From NCBI RefSeq assembly GCF_019599505.1, contig NZ_RKLT01000003.1, positions 372,001 through 436,000 of the forward strand: a stretch of DNA of 64,000 bases, read 5' to 3'. The position numbers and the translations under genes were made by a program. The stretch comes from Haloarcula nitratireducens (lineage in GTDB: Archaea > Halobacteriota > Halobacteria > Halobacteriales > Haloarculaceae). The notes under the pieces were generated by a model. It was not told where the DNA came from, did no database searches, and saw nothing but the letters and a program-made list of their open reading frames with translations. Positions 8,448 through 16,426 of the stretch are shown piece after piece. How positions within the stretch are numbered: position 1 is the stretch's first letter; each line of letters opens with the position of its first letter.

Positions 8448-9302
8448 ATGAGTGAATACGCCAACGACGTGCTCGTCACGGCCGACTGGGTCAGCGAGCG
8501 TCTAGACGAGTTCCAGAGCGACGACTCTGATCTCCGTCTCGCGGAGGTCGACGTCGACACGGAACTGTACGACGAGGGTCACATCCCCGGAGCCATCGGC
8601 TTCAACTGGGAGACAGACCTCCAGGACCAGACCACGCGGGACATCCTCTCGAAGGAGGACTTCGAGGACCTGCTGGGCTCTCACGGTATCAGCGAGGACT
8701 CCACCGTCGTACTGTACGGCGACAACTCCAACTGGTTCGCCGCCTACACCTACTGGCAGTTCAAGTACTACGGCCACGAGGACGTCAAACTGCTCGACGG
8801 CGGCCGCGAGTACTGGGTCGAGAACGACTACGAGCTCACCGACGAAGTCCCCGAGTTCTCCGAGGTCGACTACGACGCCTCCGGCCCGCGCGAGTCCATC
8901 CGCGCCTACCGCGACGACGTCGAACACGCCATCGAGCGCGACGTTCCCCTCGTCGACGTCCGCTCGCCCGAGGAGTACTCCGGCGAGATCCTCGCGCCCC
9001 CCGGACTGCAGGAGACGGCCCAGCGCGGCGGCCACATCCCCGGCGCCGAGAACATCTCGTGGGCGGCCGTGACCAACGACGACGGCACGTTCAAGAGCTA
9101 CGACGAGCTCGAAGAGCTCTACGCCGAACACGGCATCGACGGCGACTCGACCACCGTCGCCTACTGCCGCATCGGCGAGCGCTCGTCGGTCGCCTGGTTC
9201 GCGCTCCACGAACTGCTCGGTTACGAGGACACCATCAACTACGACGGCTCCTGGACCGAGTGGGGCAACCTCGTCGGCGCGCCGATCGAGAAGGGCAACT
9301 GA
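8448..9302 (+). CDS. tssB: Two-domain sulfurtransferase (rhodanese), TssB-like
   Basis: 284 aa. The N-terminal rhodanese domain (about 8-130) is inactive, with Asp92 in the loop GDNSNWF; the C-terminal domain (150-280) has the active loop CRIGERSS with Cys240, whose basic residue suits thiosulfate rather than mercaptopyruvate. The ATG at 8448 fits both the TATA box at 8412 and the conserved MSEYANDVLV N-terminus. It is divergently paired with a paralogue at 7396-8181. Confidence 0.88.
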   Translation: MSEYANDVLVTADWVSERLDEFQSDDSDLRLAEVDVDTELYDEGHIPGAIGFNWETDLQDQTTRDILSKEDFEDLLGSHGISEDSTVVLYGDNSNWFAAYTYWQFKYYGHEDVKLLDGGREYWVENDYELTDEVPEFSEVDYDASGPRESIRAYRDDVEHAIERDVPLVDVRSPEEYSGEILAPPGLQETAQRGGHIPGAENISWAAVTNDDGTFKSYDELEELYAEHGIDGDSTTVAYCRIGERSSVAWFALHELLGYEDTINYDGSWTEWGNLVGAPIEKGN

Positions 9303-9571
9303 ACTGCCGAGCGTTTTAGCGCGAGGTCGTAGTTGCCTTCTCGCAGAGAAGGGCGAGGCCGAGTAACGCGAAGCCTCGAATCGGAACGGCGACTGCAGGG
9401 AGCCGCGGAGAGAGGCAGCTAATCGGCGGGGACGACTTCGACCATTTTTCTGCGGGTCGACGATCGATTGGCCGCCGTACAGCCGGTGTCGGGCCGTTCG
9501 ATAACCCGTTACTCTCGGTATCGGAGAGTGGCACGATCGGCCAAAATATCGGCTGTGAAGGTCCCGACCGT

Positions 9572-9841
9572 TCAGAACGACACGGAGGTTCGGTTCCAAC
9601 CGGGGTCGTTCCCGGTACGGTCGAGGAGGTCCGCCCGACACGCCGGGCAGTAGTCCGGGGTGGTCGATTCGCTCCGAGGGACGTACACCGCGCCGCCGCA
9701 CTCCACGCACGCGTCCGCGACGATGGTCGTGCAGTCCGCACAGACGTTGAAGTCGTCGACTGTGAGGTCGCGCAGGGGCTCGAGTTGTTTGTGCAGGTGG
9801 TACTCGTCGATGACCGACTGGCAGTTGTGGCACGGTTTCAT
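9572..9841 (-). CDS. Zinc-ribbon protein (DUF7571-like)
   Basis: 89 aa with three CxxC pairs: CHNC (4-7), CADC (34-37) and CVEC (45-48), plus CPAC near residue 65, enough to bind two zinc ions. The family is a short haloarchaeal one that I believe is DUF7571; function unknown. A TATA-like CTATTTATGG lies about 31 nt upstream of the ATG. The 269 bp between it and tssB contain nothing recognisable. Confidence 0.75.
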   Translation of the reverse strand: MKPCHNCQSVIDEYHLHKQLEPLRDLTVDDFNVCADCTTIVADACVECGGAVYVPRSESTTPDYCPACRADLLDRTGNDPGWNRTSVSF

Positions 9842-10053
9842 GGCGGTGCACGTTGGACCATGTTAGCATACCATAAATAGCTACGTCCCGGAGCTGACAG
9901 ATAGGGGAGGGCAATCAGGAGACGCCGTCAGTCGAGATCGGCGTCGACGCTCACTGGTCAGCGGTGTAGCAGCCACCCCGCTCGAGACCAACGTGCGACA
10001 GCCGTCCGCGCCGGCGGCCATACGTTCAAGTCTCCAGCGGCCCTCTGAGTACT

Positions 10054-10338
10054 GTGGACCGACAGGAACTCGAAGCGGCGCTCCGCGAGCGGTTCGGCGA
10101 CGAGGACGACCTCGCCAGCGTCGTCGCGCGACAGGCGCGCGACCTCGCGGACGCTCGGCAGTTCGAGGACGACTTCGACGACGAGTTGACCGTCGAGACC
10201 GTCGTCCGGAACTTGCGGGACGCTCCCGAGGACTACTCGCTCGTCGAGCGGTGGAACTGGTGGTTGGGCGCGCTCGACCTCTCTCACGGTGGCTACGCTC
10301 GATTCAGCGTCCGACCGGACGTCGATACGCGCTCGTAG
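10054..10338 (+). CDS. Conserved haloarchaeal protein, unknown function
   Basis: 94 aa, GTG start at 10054. Highly acidic and mostly helical, with the conserved-looking segment EDYSLVERWNWWLGALDLSHG close to the C-terminus and a soluble character throughout. No catalytic motif was seen. The rich aromatic cluster (RWNWWLG) and codon usage typical of the window support a real gene, but it could not be assigned to a family. Confidence 0.62.
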   Translation: MDRQELEAALRERFGDEDDLASVVARQARDLADARQFEDDFDDELTVETVVRNLRDAPEDYSLVERWNWWLGALDLSHGGYARFSVRPDVDTRS

Positions 10339-10401
10339 CTTTTCGAACCGAGGGACGTTTCGAACCCGCCGACGGTTCGAGCGGGGACCGCGCTGCCAGC
10401 G

Positions 10402-10521
10402 TCAGAATACGTCGAAGCCGTGTGCCTCTCGTGCGTGGTCGAGGAGGTCGTCCGTGGTGTCGAACTCCTCGCCGCAACTGCACGTGTGGTACGTTGTCGG
10501 GGGTTGCTGGCTTGTCGCCAT
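10402..10521 (-). CDS. 39-aa C2H2-type zinc-finger microprotein
   Basis: The frame begins MATSQQPPTTYHTCSCGEEF and ends HAREAHGFDVF. Cys14, Cys16, His29 and His34 fit a single C2H2 finger with a short C-x-C knuckle, Phe20 and Leu26/27 providing the core. The protein is far below usual gene-calling limits, but the motif is textbook and haloarchaea encode many such fingers. AT-rich sequence upstream (about 10540-10562, CAATCATAATAATTG) can serve as promoter. Confidence 0.68.
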   Translation of the reverse strand: MATSQQPPTTYHTCSCGEEFDTTDDLLDHAREAHGFDVF

Positions 10522-10666
10522 GACGTCCTTACGTTATCGACCAATCATAATAATTGTTTGTGTGGTTGTGGTACGCAAACTCACACGAGTGGTCTTCTCA
10601 CGGTAGAGCGGACCCAGTCTGCCGGATTTTCGATTTCACCGTTGTCCCGTCCTGTTACTGCGTCTA

Positions 10667-10674
10667 TAGGTTTT
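10667..10674 (+). promoter_or_regulatory. TATA box of SOUL gene
   Basis: TCTATAGG is centred about 29 nt before the ATG at 10700, suggesting a leaderless transcript. Confidence 0.45.
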
Positions 10675-10699
10675 TGCCGCTCGGGGGCGTAGTTCACCC

Positions 10700-11386
10700 A
10701 TGTCATCGCGATTCAGAGCCGCAGTCGGGACGGTCGCCGCCGCACTCGCGCTGTGGGTGGGGTGGGGACTGTACGTCACTCGCTCGACCGAACAGGTCCC
10801 CTCCGAGACGGTGGACCGCCTCGACGGCGTCGAGATACGGCACTATCCGCAGACGGTGCTCGTCGAGACGACGGCCCCCAGCGCGAGCGCCGCGTTCCGG
10901 CGGCTGTTCGGGTACATCTCGGGCGAAAACGAGGGAAGCGAGGGCGTCGAGATGACCGCGCCCGTCGAGACCGACGGGGCGACCGTCGGGATGACCGCCC
11001 CGGTCCGAACCGGCACCGACGTCTCCACGACGCCGGTTCGCACGGACGGGGACGACGGCGAATCGGGGAGCGTGCGCATGGCGTTCTACCTCCCGGCGTC
11101 GTACACGCCGGCGACCGCACCGGTGCCGACCGACCCGTCCGTCCGACTGGTCGTCGATCCGCCGCGGACGGCCGCCGTCCGCGAGTTCGGCTGGTACGCC
11201 ACCGAGGGCCGCGTCGCCCGCGAACGCGAGGCGCTCTTCGAGACGCTCGCCGACCGGGGGATCGAGACGCGCGGCGACCCGACGCTGCTCCAGTACAACG
11301 ACCCGTGGACGCCGCCCTTTATGCGCCGCAACGAGGTCGAAGTGACCGTCGACGAGCGGTCGTTCCCGAGCGGGGGCGAGACGTAG
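10700..11386 (+). CDS. SOUL-family haem-binding protein, membrane anchored
   Basis: 228 aa. One N-terminal hydrophobic helix (about residues 7-25) is followed by a SOUL/HBP domain from about 38 (VEIRHYPQTVLVET) to the end (NDPWTPPFMRRNEV). SOUL proteins bind haem or tetrapyrroles; the extracytoplasmic domain might carry or sense haem. Central repeats of MTAPV are characteristic of the family. No linked haem-biosynthesis gene. The adjacent PAS kinase is on the same strand 104 bp downstream, but co-transcription is uncertain. Confidence 0.85.
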   Translation: MSSRFRAAVGTVAAALALWVGWGLYVTRSTEQVPSETVDRLDGVEIRHYPQTVLVETTAPSASAAFRRLFGYISGENEGSEGVEMTAPVETDGATVGMTAPVRTGTDVSTTPVRTDGDDGESGSVRMAFYLPASYTPATAPVPTDPSVRLVVDPPRTAAVREFGWYATEGRVAREREALFETLADRGIETRGDPTLLQYNDPWTPPFMRRNEVEVTVDERSFPSGGET

Positions 11387-11489
11387 CCGGAGCCGGCCGA
11401 CGTCGTCGGAGTTTGATATGCCGCCCATAGAGTCATAGTGGTCGATGCGGTACTCTCGCGCGACGCGTCGCCACCGAGCGCAACTGACC

Positions 11490-13445
11490 ATGACGGATCC
11501 CGATTTCGAGTCCCGCGAACGCTATCGAGAGCGGGTCTACGAGGCTTTCGCCGACAGACGTCAGTCCCTCGAGGACGCCATCGAGGCGGCGCTCTCGGCC
11601 GGTCGGGAGCGTCTGGGCGTCGAACTGGGATTTCTCACGCGGGTCGTCGACGACGTCCAGCGGATCGAGCAGACGGTCGGCGACCACGACCGGATCCGCC
11701 CGGGCGAGCGGTGCCCGCTCGGCGTGGCCTACTGCCGCCGGACGGTCGAACTGGAGGGGAACTTGAGCGTGCAGGACGCGCGGGCGTCCTCGTCCATCGC
11801 CGAGGCGGCCTACGAGACGTTCGAGCTCGGGTCGTACATCGGGAGCCGCGTCGTCGCGAACGGCGACGTCTACGGCACCGTCTGCTTCGCCGACGGCGAC
11901 GAACGGGACGCCCCCTTCTCCGAGGCGGAGGAACTGTTCGTCGAGCTCGTCGCCAGACTGGTCGGCCGCGGCATCGAACGCCGCGAGCACGAGCGCGAAC
12001 GCGCCGAACGGACGGCCGACCTCCGGGCGGAGAAGCGCCGCTTCGAGGGGATCGCGACGAACAGCTTCGACGTCCTCTTTCGAGTCGATACCGACGGTCG
12101 ATTCACGTACGTCTCCGAGGCGGTCGAGCGGATACTCGGCTACGAACCCGCTCGGCTCCTCGGTGAATTGTTCACGCGGCACGTGACCTCCCCGGCCACC
12201 GCCGACGCCCTCGACGCGTTCTCCCGCCTGCTGGACGGGACCGCCGTCGAACAGTTCGAGCTGACGTTCCATCACAGAGACGGCTCGGAGGTCGTCGTCG
12301 AAGTCAACGCGACGCCGGTGGTCGAAGGGGAGGACGTCACGGCGATACAGGGCGTCGGCCGGGACGTCACCGAGCGCAAGGAGCGGGAAGAGGAACTCCG
12401 GGTGCGAACGCGAGCGATGGACGAGGCGGAGGTCCCGATCACGCTCGCCGACGCGACCGAGCCGGACGACCCGATAATCTACGTGAACGAGGCCTTCGAG
12501 AGCGTCACCGGCTACGACGAGTCGGAGATACTCGGCGAGAACCTCCGACTGTTGCAAGGCCCGGAGACCGACCCCGAGACGGTGGCGACGCTCCGCGAGG
12601 GCATCGAAGCCGAACGCCCCGTCACGACGGAGCTACTCAACTACCGGCGGGACGGCTCTCCGTTCTGGAACCGCATGACGATTACGCCCATCGAAGACGA
12701 GACCGGGACGGTCACGCACTTCCTCGGCTTCCAGCAGGAGGTGACCGAGCGGAAGCGAAGCGAACAGCTCGTCGGCCTCCTGAACCGAGTGCTCCGACAC
12801 AACCTCCGCAACGAACTGACGGTCATCCAGGGGTACGCCGAACTCGTCGGTGACCCGCCGTCCGACGTAGACGTCGGGGCGCGAATCCGGCGACCGGTCG
12901 ATCGGCTGGTGGGATTGAGCGAGCGGGCGCACGAACTGGAGACCTACGCCGCACGGGACGCCCGTCCGACTCGCATCGACGCCGCCGCGCTCCTCGAATC
13001 GGTCGCCGCCGCCCACCGAGAGCGGATTCCGGCGGCGACGGTCACCGTCGAGAACGGAACTGCTCCCGACGTCTGTGCCGGCGCGGAACTGGAACGGGCC
13101 GTCGACGAACTGGTGGCGAACGCGCTGGCCCACGACTCGGCCCCCGACACCACCGTCCGCCTCACCGCTCGCGCGGCCGACGGGTGGGTCGAGATTACCG
13201 TCGCCGACGACGGTCCCGGCATCCCGTCGATGGAAGCCGCAGTCGTCGAGGCCGGCGAGGAGACGGCGCTGCAACACGGCAAGGGACTGGGCCTGTGGCT
13301 CGTCAACTGGATCGTGACCCGTTACGGCGGGTCGTTCCAGATCGGGCGGCAGGACGGCACCGTCGCCACCCTCCGCCTGCCCGCGATCGAGGAGGACCAG
13401 CCGGTCGCGAACGCCGCGCGCCGCCCGACCGTTCTCTTCCGATGA
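11490..13445 (+). CDS. Sensor histidine kinase, GAF-PAS-PAS(LOV-like)-HisKA-HATPase
   Basis: 651 aa, soluble. A GAF domain (about 5-165), PAS1 (~185-300), PAS2 (~310-425), a HisKA segment RHNLRNELT with phospho-acceptor His437, and an HATPase_c domain (N-box ELVANALAH, G1 DDGPGIP, G2 GKGLGLWLV). PAS2 has the LOV-type loop GENLRLLQG but Leu352 replaces the photoactive cysteine, so it should not form a flavin-cysteinyl adduct. The ATG at 11490 is preferred to 11445 because the acidic MTDPDFESRERY opening is typical. No response regulator is adjacent. Confidence 0.88.
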   Translation: MTDPDFESRERYRERVYEAFADRRQSLEDAIEAALSAGRERLGVELGFLTRVVDDVQRIEQTVGDHDRIRPGERCPLGVAYCRRTVELEGNLSVQDARASSSIAEAAYETFELGSYIGSRVVANGDVYGTVCFADGDERDAPFSEAEELFVELVARLVGRGIERREHERERAERTADLRAEKRRFEGIATNSFDVLFRVDTDGRFTYVSEAVERILGYEPARLLGELFTRHVTSPATADALDAFSRLLDGTAVEQFELTFHHRDGSEVVVEVNATPVVEGEDVTAIQGVGRDVTERKEREEELRVRTRAMDEAEVPITLADATEPDDPIIYVNEAFESVTGYDESEILGENLRLLQGPETDPETVATLREGIEAERPVTTELLNYRRDGSPFWNRMTITPIEDETGTVTHFLGFQQEVTERKRSEQLVGLLNRVLRHNLRNELTVIQGYAELVGDPPSDVDVGARIRRPVDRLVGLSERAHELETYAARDARPTRIDAAALLESVAAAHRERIPAATVTVENGTAPDVCAGAELERAVDELVANALAHDSAPDTTVRLTARAADGWVEITVADDGPGIPSMEAAVVEAGEETALQHGKGLGLWLVNWIVTRYGGSFQIGRQDGTVATLRLPAIEEDQPVANAARRPTVLFR

Positions 13446-13497
13446 GGAGCGAGACATATTCCGATGCAGATCATCTCTTGCGACCGTCGAAGCCCGC

Positions 13498-14742
13498 TCA
13501 GCCTAGCGGCTCGCGGAGCGCCCACACGTCCGTTTCGGGGTCCAAGTTCGACGGCTCGGCTCCCCGCGCGGTCAGGATTCCGGCGTGATATAACATCGCC
13601 TTCAGTTGGAACACGGTCGGCGAGTGGTACACGTTCCCGTCTGCCAGCTCGGCCCGACGGAGTTCACCGTCGACGTCCAAGAGGCGGCTCCGAACCGCCT
13701 CGTCGCCGCGGACGAACAGTTCGACGGTGAAGGACGGGTGGAGTTCGTGGAGGTACTCGACGAGCTGCGGGAGCGTCGGCTCGGCGAACCCGTCCCCGTG
13801 TAGCCCCTGGAGTTCCTCGACGAGCAGTTGCGTCGCCGGGTACGCGTAGACCACGCGGCGGGTCAGCATTCCCCACTTCGGTGCGAGGTCAGAAAACCGC
13901 TTCCGGGACCGCTTCCACTCCTCGAAGACTCGCAAGGCGGCGTCGACGGACCCGTACTCGCTGAGAGCGAACCTGACGACTTCCCGCCCCAGCGGCGTCA
14001 GCCGAACGCGGTCGGGTCGCTCGTCGACGAGATCCAGAAACGCGGCCCCCGTCCGAGCGCCGTCGACGGCTCCGACGACCCGTTCGGCGAGGACGTGCTC
14101 CGTCTCGTCGGGATGGTACGCCGCCAGCGGATACGCGAGGTAGTTCTTCGGGTGGTTGAGGCCGAACGACTTGTCCGCGACGCCCTGCGCGCTCGCCTGA
14201 AATCGGATCGCGTCGGTCTCGGTCGTCGTGCGGTTGCCGACGAGACGCGGGACCTCGAACGGGTCGACCCCGCCGTCGACGTCGACGCCGAGGACGCCGA
14301 CGTTGAGCTCTCGCGCCAGCGTCCGGGCGGATTGGGAGATCGCGCGAGCGGGCGCCGCGAGGTACGCGGCGTTCGCCTCGTCGAGCCGGTCGTAGGCCTG
14401 AACGACGACGCGCTCGACGTCGACGCCACCACCGTCGGTGTACCCCTTCGCTTCGACGGCGACGAGCGGCGGTTCGTCCCCGAGCCGGTCGACGGCGAGG
14501 AGGTCGTCGTCGAGGGCGCGGACCCCGACGAGGTCCGGGTATCCCGACCCGACGCGGACGTGATTGAACGGGGCGAGCGTCTCCTTGACAGCCGGATCGA
14601 TAGACTCGTTCGCGAGCCACCGCTCGGACGCGAACTGCGTGTCGGCGACGACGTACCCGTCGTTCGCGTCCGCCGGAAAGAGGCGGCGCTTCGTGTGTGC
14701 GAGAACTCGCGGCTCGGTCAACGAGCCCGCCGCACTTGCCAT
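13498..14742 (-). CDS. PD-(D/E)XK nuclease-like protein, unknown function
   Basis: 414 aa. Residues 60-150 contain GSGYPDLVGV (Asp70) and, 27 residues later, VAVEAKGY (Glu97, Lys99), followed by Gln115 and a strand VGVLGVDVDG, the core layout of a PD-(D/E)XK nuclease of the Mrr-like kind. The C-terminal 250 residues are mostly helical and look winged-helix-like (LTPLGREVVRFALSEYG). Role unknown; DNA cleavage or repair is plausible. The ATG at 14742 precedes the first conserved segment. It lies 52 bp downstream of, and on the same strand as, a beta-CASP nuclease. Confidence 0.68.
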   Translation of the reverse strand: MASAAGSLTEPRVLAHTKRRLFPADANDGYVVADTQFASERWLANESIDPAVKETLAPFNHVRVGSGYPDLVGVRALDDDLLAVDRLGDEPPLVAVEAKGYTDGGGVDVERVVVQAYDRLDEANAAYLAAPARAISQSARTLARELNVGVLGVDVDGGVDPFEVPRLVGNRTTTETDAIRFQASAQGVADKSFGLNHPKNYLAYPLAAYHPDETEHVLAERVVGAVDGARTGAAFLDLVDERPDRVRLTPLGREVVRFALSEYGSVDAALRVFEEWKRSRKRFSDLAPKWGMLTRRVVYAYPATQLLVEELQGLHGDGFAEPTLPQLVEYLHELHPSFTVELFVRGDEAVRSRLLDVDGELRRAELADGNVYHSPTVFQLKAMLYHAGILTARGAEPSNLDPETDVWALREPLG

Positions 14743-14794
14743 GTCGCTCACGTTCAGGCAGGGGGACCATGAAGATTCGGCTTCGAGCGCTACG

Positions 14795-16027
14795 CTACAC
14801 CGTGAGCGAGTCGCCGACCGCCGGTGCCGACGCGTCGTAGCCCCGCTCGTCGAGTTCCGCGGCGAACGCTTCACAGCGGTCGCCGTGATTCACCAGAACA
14901 CGGGCGTCCCGGTACTCGTCGAGCAGTTCGAAGAGCCCGTCGCGGTCGGCGTGCGCGGAGAAGTCGTACCACTCGACGCCGGCGCTCACGGGCATCACGC
15001 GGCCGTCGATCTCGGCGCTACCGGTGTCCAACAGGTCTCGACCCGGCGTCCCCTCGACCTGATACCCCGTGAGCGCGATCTTGTTCGTCGGATTCGAGCG
15101 AATCGCGGGGACGTACGTCATGGCCGGACCGCCGGAGAGCATCCCGCTCGTCGTGACGATGACCGTGTTCTGCTCCGCGATGCGCCTGCGCTGGCCGTCC
15201 CGGCCGGTGACGAAGCGAGCGTTGGACTTCGCGCGTCGGAGCGCCTCCTCGTCGCGGACGAACTCGGGGTGACGGCGGAGCATCTTCGTTACCTCCTTGC
15301 CCATCCCGTCGACGTAGCAGTCGACGTCGTTCGCTTCACAGACCAGCAGCAGCTCCTGTGTCCGGCCGATAGCGAACGCGGGGACGACGACGGTCCCGCC
15401 CTCCCAGACCGTCGTCCGGACGCTCTCGGCAAATTGTTCCTCTATACGCCGCCGGTCCTCGTGGTGAACGTCCGAGTACGTGCTCTCACAGACGACGACG
15501 TCGGCGTCGGGGCGAGCCGTCGAGGCGGCCACCAGTCGCTGGTCTTCGGTGTGGAAATCGGCCGTGTAGAACAGTCGCGTGTCGCCGTCGTCGACGAGGA
15601 CGTGGGCGCTCCCCGGGATGTGACCCGCGTCGTAGAACGTCACCTCGTGGCCGGCGGCCTCGAACCGCTCTCGATAGCCGTGGGTTTCCGACACCTGCGT
15701 GACGCGCCGCACTTCCTCTTCGGTGAACGGGCAGTCGTAGGTACCACCGTGCAGCTTGAGCGTGTCGCGAGCGAGCGTCAGCGCGAGTTCCCGCGTCGGC
15801 GGCGTCCAGTGGATCGGCGGGCGGCGGTCGCCGGACAGCAGGGACGGCACCGACCCGACGTGGTCGAGGTGGCCGTGGCTGACCACGACCGCGTCCGGAT
15901 CGGGCGTCTCGACCGGAAACTGCGGCGGGTTCCCGGTCAGCGTCCCGAAATCGAGGAGGAGGCGGTCGTTGACGAGGACGGCGCTCCGGCCGACCTCGCG
16001 AGCGCCGCCGAGAAAGCGAACGTCCAT
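14795..16027 (-). CDS. Beta-CASP metallo-beta-lactamase ribonuclease (aCPSF2/RNase J-like)
   Basis: 410 aa, cytosolic. The metallo-beta-lactamase motif HGHLDHVG (His51, His53, Asp55, His56) coordinates zinc; the beta-CASP insert has CESTYSD and FAIGRTQELL, and the C-terminal lobe has TSGMLSGGP and the SAHAD motif. This is the RNA-specific branch that includes archaeal aCPSF2 and RNase J, acting in RNA 3' or 5' trimming. No N-terminal KH domains, so it is not aCPSF1. It heads a possible two-gene unit with the PD-(D/E)XK-like gene downstream. Confidence 0.85.
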   Translation of the reverse strand: MDVRFLGGAREVGRSAVLVNDRLLLDFGTLTGNPPQFPVETPDPDAVVVSHGHLDHVGSVPSLLSGDRRPPIHWTPPTRELALTLARDTLKLHGGTYDCPFTEEEVRRVTQVSETHGYRERFEAAGHEVTFYDAGHIPGSAHVLVDDGDTRLFYTADFHTEDQRLVAASTARPDADVVVCESTYSDVHHEDRRRIEEQFAESVRTTVWEGGTVVVPAFAIGRTQELLLVCEANDVDCYVDGMGKEVTKMLRRHPEFVRDEEALRRAKSNARFVTGRDGQRRRIAEQNTVIVTTSGMLSGGPAMTYVPAIRSNPTNKIALTGYQVEGTPGRDLLDTGSAEIDGRVMPVSAGVEWYDFSAHADRDGLFELLDEYRDARVLVNHGDRCEAFAAELDERGYDASAPAVGDSLTV

Positions 16028-16162
16028 GCGGCTCCCGGTAACGCCGCGCTCCGTTTGTGTTCGTCGCTTTCTGTCGGCGACGGTCCAGCCTCCGCGGCCC
16101 CGCCTTCCCCACCGAGAGTAGAACCCGACGAGACAGCCACCGATCGGCGGCCGCGACTCGCC

Positions 16163-16330
16163 TCACTCCTCGTCGGCGTCGCGGGCCTTCAGCCACTCGT
16201 CGAGCAGGTCGCGGATCGCGGCGTCGCGGTTGTCCCGATGCTCTTTGAAGGCCTTCTCGTCGAGCGCCTCCAGCGCCGCCTCCTCCAGTTCGATTTCGAC
16301 CTCGTCGAGGTCGAGGAACGACTCGTTCAT
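16163..16330 (-). CDS. 55-aa ribbon-helix-helix-like protein
   Basis: Opens MNESFLDLDEVEIELEE and continues with two helices, the second NRDAAIRDLLDEWLKAR. A short strand (VEIEL) then helix, turn and helix is the layout of CopG/Arc ribbon-helix-helix DNA-binding proteins, though the strand is unusually acidic. It could be a small regulator or an antitoxin without an obvious toxin next to it. It is divergent from nothing and lies between the beta-CASP gene and the sugar porter on the same strand. Confidence 0.62.
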   Translation of the reverse strand: MNESFLDLDEVEIELEEAALEALDEKAFKEHRDNRDAAIRDLLDEWLKARDADEE

Positions 16331-16426
16331 CGGGTTCGAAGCAGGGGACGCCCGGATAAATACTCTCGTCAGACGGCCGTCGGGCGCTCGTGTGACGCGG
16401 ATAGCCGACGGCCGGTCGGTGTCGGC

